DNA from: Dyadobacter sp. CY312
GTDB lineage: Bacteria > Bacteroidota > Bacteroidia > Cytophagales > Spirosomataceae
Direction of reading: 5' to 3'
Assembly: GCF_021390535.1 (NCBI RefSeq)
Contig: NZ_JAJUXG010000007.1
Span: 124,001 to 188,000 of the forward strand
DNA: 64,000 nucleotides
Below the pieces are notes generated by a model. It had not been told where the DNA came from and did not search any database. It saw only the letters and a program-made list of their open reading frames with translations. A program made the translations under genes and the position numbers. This document shows positions 61,970-64,000 of the stretch, piece after piece (within the stretch, counting starts at the first letter, position 1; every line of letters begins with the position of its first letter).

Positions 61970-64000
61970 TTAATGAACTTTCACGATTTTACTGATGACA
62001 GACTCACCATTTTTCAGCCTGAACTGCAACAGATATTGTCCCTCGGGATACGTTTTCATATCAAGCTTGTTTGTTTTTAAAACACTGGTGAATATCACTT
62101 TTCCAGAGGGATCGACAGCCCGCATATCCACCACCTGGCTCCAATCCGGAAACGAAATAGTCACTTCATCGACAACCGGGTTGGGATAAACGACAAGCAG
62201 TTTTTTCATTGAAAAATGAACGTTTTCGATACGGCTGTACTCATTGTCCCCGTTCAGGTCGATTTGTTTTAACCGGTAGTAATTAAGACCGGCGATCGGG
62301 TTGTTATCCCTGAAATTGTAATGTAGCACACCCGCACTATTGCCTTCACTGCCAGCAGAAGCAACAAATCCGATGGTATTCCAGTGCGTTGCATCCGACG
62401 CGGCCTCCACTTCGAAACCGGCAGATCCGCTTTCACTGGCAGTAGTCCACGACAAGGTTATGGCGTCGCTATCCTGCGCCGCATCAAACCGGACCAGCCG
62501 GACTGGGAGCGGATCGGGAACTTCCCCCGACAATTGGAGCTGGTCGATATAGAATACTTGCCCTACCGCGCTGCTGCCATTTTGGATGGTAATTCTTTGG
62601 GCCAAATCCGCCATAGTCCGGGCGTTTTCTGAGCCAATGCGGGCGGCGGAGTTCAGCGCTAATTCCGACCACGGTATCACCACTTTTGTCCATACATTCA
62701 AAGGCACTTCGATCTGCTTCACGCTGCTGGCAGGCACGCCGTCACCCGTACTTTCTGTATAAACACGCAGTTTGATGGTAGTACCTTCCGACGCCGTTTC
62801 TCCGAACACCCAGAATGAAATTCCACCTTTGTAGCTGCTGATATCAAGAGCCGAACTGTTGTAAAAACTAAGTGCTCCCCAGGTTTCGGTGGACGTCACC
62901 TTCAGCGAATTAGCTCCCACCTTCACCTGAGTGGTGCTGCTTGCCTCCTGCGTTACCGCATAAGACCAGTTCTGCCATCCTGTTTGGAGCGCATCTGCAT
63001 ATATTATCTTGTCGGGATTCACCGTAATCGGAGGGATTTCAGCCAGTAATTTGATACCATCGAAGTTCACATCAACCCCTCCTGCGCCTCCCGTTTCCCG
63101 AAATAACACCGATTTAACCTGACCAGGGTTACCCAGATCCGCCCATGGGATCTTGAAGTAGGTCCACGCTCCGGCCGTAACCGAGATGGGTTTGGGAGTA
63201 CTTTCCACATCGGAGGCATTGGTAGTCAGTACACTCAATTGTACTGCGCTGCTGCCCTCGGCGTAGGCCCAAAAACCAATACCTTCCGGATAAGTTATTG
63301 TCGATTGTGCATCGGCGGCATTAGTTGCAGCCAATCTGAAACCCTGCCACGCGCCGGTATAGCTTACCTTATATGCTTTGGTGCCCACCTTGACGGGAGC
63401 AGTACTTGCTGCATCCTTCACGCCGGCCCAGGAATTCCAGTCGTTCCATCCCGCGAGGATTGCTTCATCGTATAAAACCAGGTCCGGCGTTGCGGCATTG
63501 CTTGTTGTGACTGCCAACGATACGCTGAAATCAGAGGTGTTCCCGGCGGCATCTTTCGCTTTCACAGTCAGATTGTAAATGGTATTGCCCGAAAGCCCGG
63601 ATACGGCATAGTTAGTAGCAGCCGTTTCAGCAATTTTCACCCCGTTTCTGTAAACATTGTACCCGGTGACACCAACGTTATCGGTTGAACCGGCCCAGGA
63701 TAATACAAAACTCGTCTGCGTTATGCTCGCTGCCGATAGGTTTACGGGCGTAGAAGGAGCCTCGCTGTCGCCACCTGTTTGCGCAACTGTAGTCGTCGCG
63801 TAAACCACACCGCGGCAATTGGTGGCCAGATAAACCCTGCCGTACGTATTGGGATCGCCCGTGATATCATTGATACCGCCATACTGATGATCGGAATCGT
63901 TGATACGCACCCAGGATGCACCCATGTTGGTGGAGCGGTAAAACCCGTAAACTCCTCCCCAAAAACCTGCGATGTAAACCGCGGGATGGTTGCTGCCGTT
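61970..64000 (-). CDS. GH74-like xyloglucanase, C-terminal part, with FN3, two CBM-like domains and T9SS sorting domain (5' end beyond window)
   Basis: The frame is open from the right edge; 676 residues are visible. The first 78 match the end of a GH74 seven-bladed propeller: GVYGFYRSTNMGASWVRIN, then GGINDITGDPNTYGRVYLATN. An FN3 domain spans about 80-168 (SWAGSTDNVGVTGYNVYRNG). Two CBM-like beta-sandwiches follow at about 172-315 and 320-485 (both start ...LYDEAILAGWNDW / IIYADALQTGWQNW). A linker typical of T9SS cargo comes next (LPVRLVRFDAAQDSDAITLSW). The type A sorting domain ends YPNPVVDEVTISF ... YLLQFRLKNGESVISKIVKVH. It would be secreted and cut xyloglucan. The catalytic residues lie outside the window. 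Confidence 0.88.
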   Translation of the reverse strand, partial: NGSNHPAVYIAGFWGGVYGFYRSTNMGASWVRINDSDHQYGGINDITGDPNTYGRVYLATNCRGVVYATTTVAQTGGDSEAPSTPVNLSAASITQTSFVLSWAGSTDNVGVTGYNVYRNGVKIAETAATNYAVSGLSGNTIYNLTVKAKDAAGNTSDFSVSLAVTTSNAATPDLVLYDEAILAGWNDWNSWAGVKDAASTAPVKVGTKAYKVSYTGAWQGFRLAATNAADAQSTITYPEGIGFWAYAEGSSAVQLSVLTTNASDVESTPKPISVTAGAWTYFKIPWADLGNPGQVKSVLFRETGGAGGVDVNFDGIKLLAEIPPITVNPDKIIYADALQTGWQNWSYAVTQEASSTTQVKVGANSLKVTSTETWGALSFYNSSALDISSYKGGISFWVFGETASEGTTIKLRVYTESTGDGVPASSVKQIEVPLNVWTKVVIPWSELALNSAARIGSENARTMADLAQRITIQNGSSAVGQVFYIDQLQLSGEVPDPLPVRLVRFDAAQDSDAITLSWTTASESGSAGFEVEAASDATHWNTIGFVASAGSEGNSAGVLHYNFRDNNPIAGLNYYRLKQIDLNGDNEYSRIENVHFSMKKLLVVYPNPVVDEVTISFPDWSQVVDMRAVDPSGKVIFTSVLKTNKLDMKTYPEGQYLLQFRLKNGESVISKIVKVH

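Overview
The window reads as a chromosomal piece of a Bacteroidota bacterium of the order Cytophagales, most like Dyadobacter or Spirosoma (inference from gene content; no search was run). The signs are three SusC/SusD pairs, a type IX secretion (T9SS) C-terminal sorting domain, Bacteroidota-only families (DUF2027-Smr, DUF2279, DUF4403 types), promoters of the TAnnTTTG type, and weak or absent Shine-Dalgarno sequences.

Left part, 1-26 kb: glycan uptake. A minus-strand unit (SusC, SusD, a secreted protein of unknown role, and a secreted FAD oxidoreductase cut by the window edge) faces a plus-strand LacI-type regulator. That regulator carries an IS1/InsA-like zinc ribbon at its N-terminus. A perfect 12-bp inverted repeat lies in the shared gap. 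Next come a plus-strand SusC-SusD-esterase unit and a minus-strand SusC-SusD-Tat-exported TIM-barrel unit. None of the three has a glycoside hydrolase in the visible operon. A GH76-like mannanase and a GH29-like fucosidase follow as single convergent genes.

Middle, 26-34 kb: a decaying accessory stretch. It holds a multiply frameshifted outer-membrane beta-barrel remnant, a DUF1016/YhcG-type nuclease gene stopped by one amber codon, a probable 5'-truncated gene, a DUF2975/Xre/GRAM operon, a second tiny xre remnant, a rhuM gene between 25-bp direct repeats, and about 1 kb without a recognisable gene.

34-37 kb: a second fucosidase next to a Tat-exported glycosylasparaginase, a pairing that suits breakdown of fucosylated GlcNAc-Asn.

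37-61 kb: mostly core genes. In order: a sterol-desaturase-like enzyme, a small ABC exporter, two SDRs (one is fabG), a VWA-like/DUF2279/DUF2027-Smr/DUF4403 series, rnpB, an OmpA-type porin, rpsP-rimM-trmD, a GNAT acetyltransferase, rluD, a D-cysteine desulfhydrase/ACC deaminase-like enzyme, a CPA2 antiporter, sufB without sufCDS, hldD, queD and lpxB.

61-64 kb: a lipoprotein, a short stretch with 23-bp phased palindromic boxes and a broken small ORF, and the 3' part of a GH74-like xyloglucanase carrying FN3, two CBM-like domains and a T9SS tail. No tRNA, rRNA operon, CRISPR array or intact transposase was seen.
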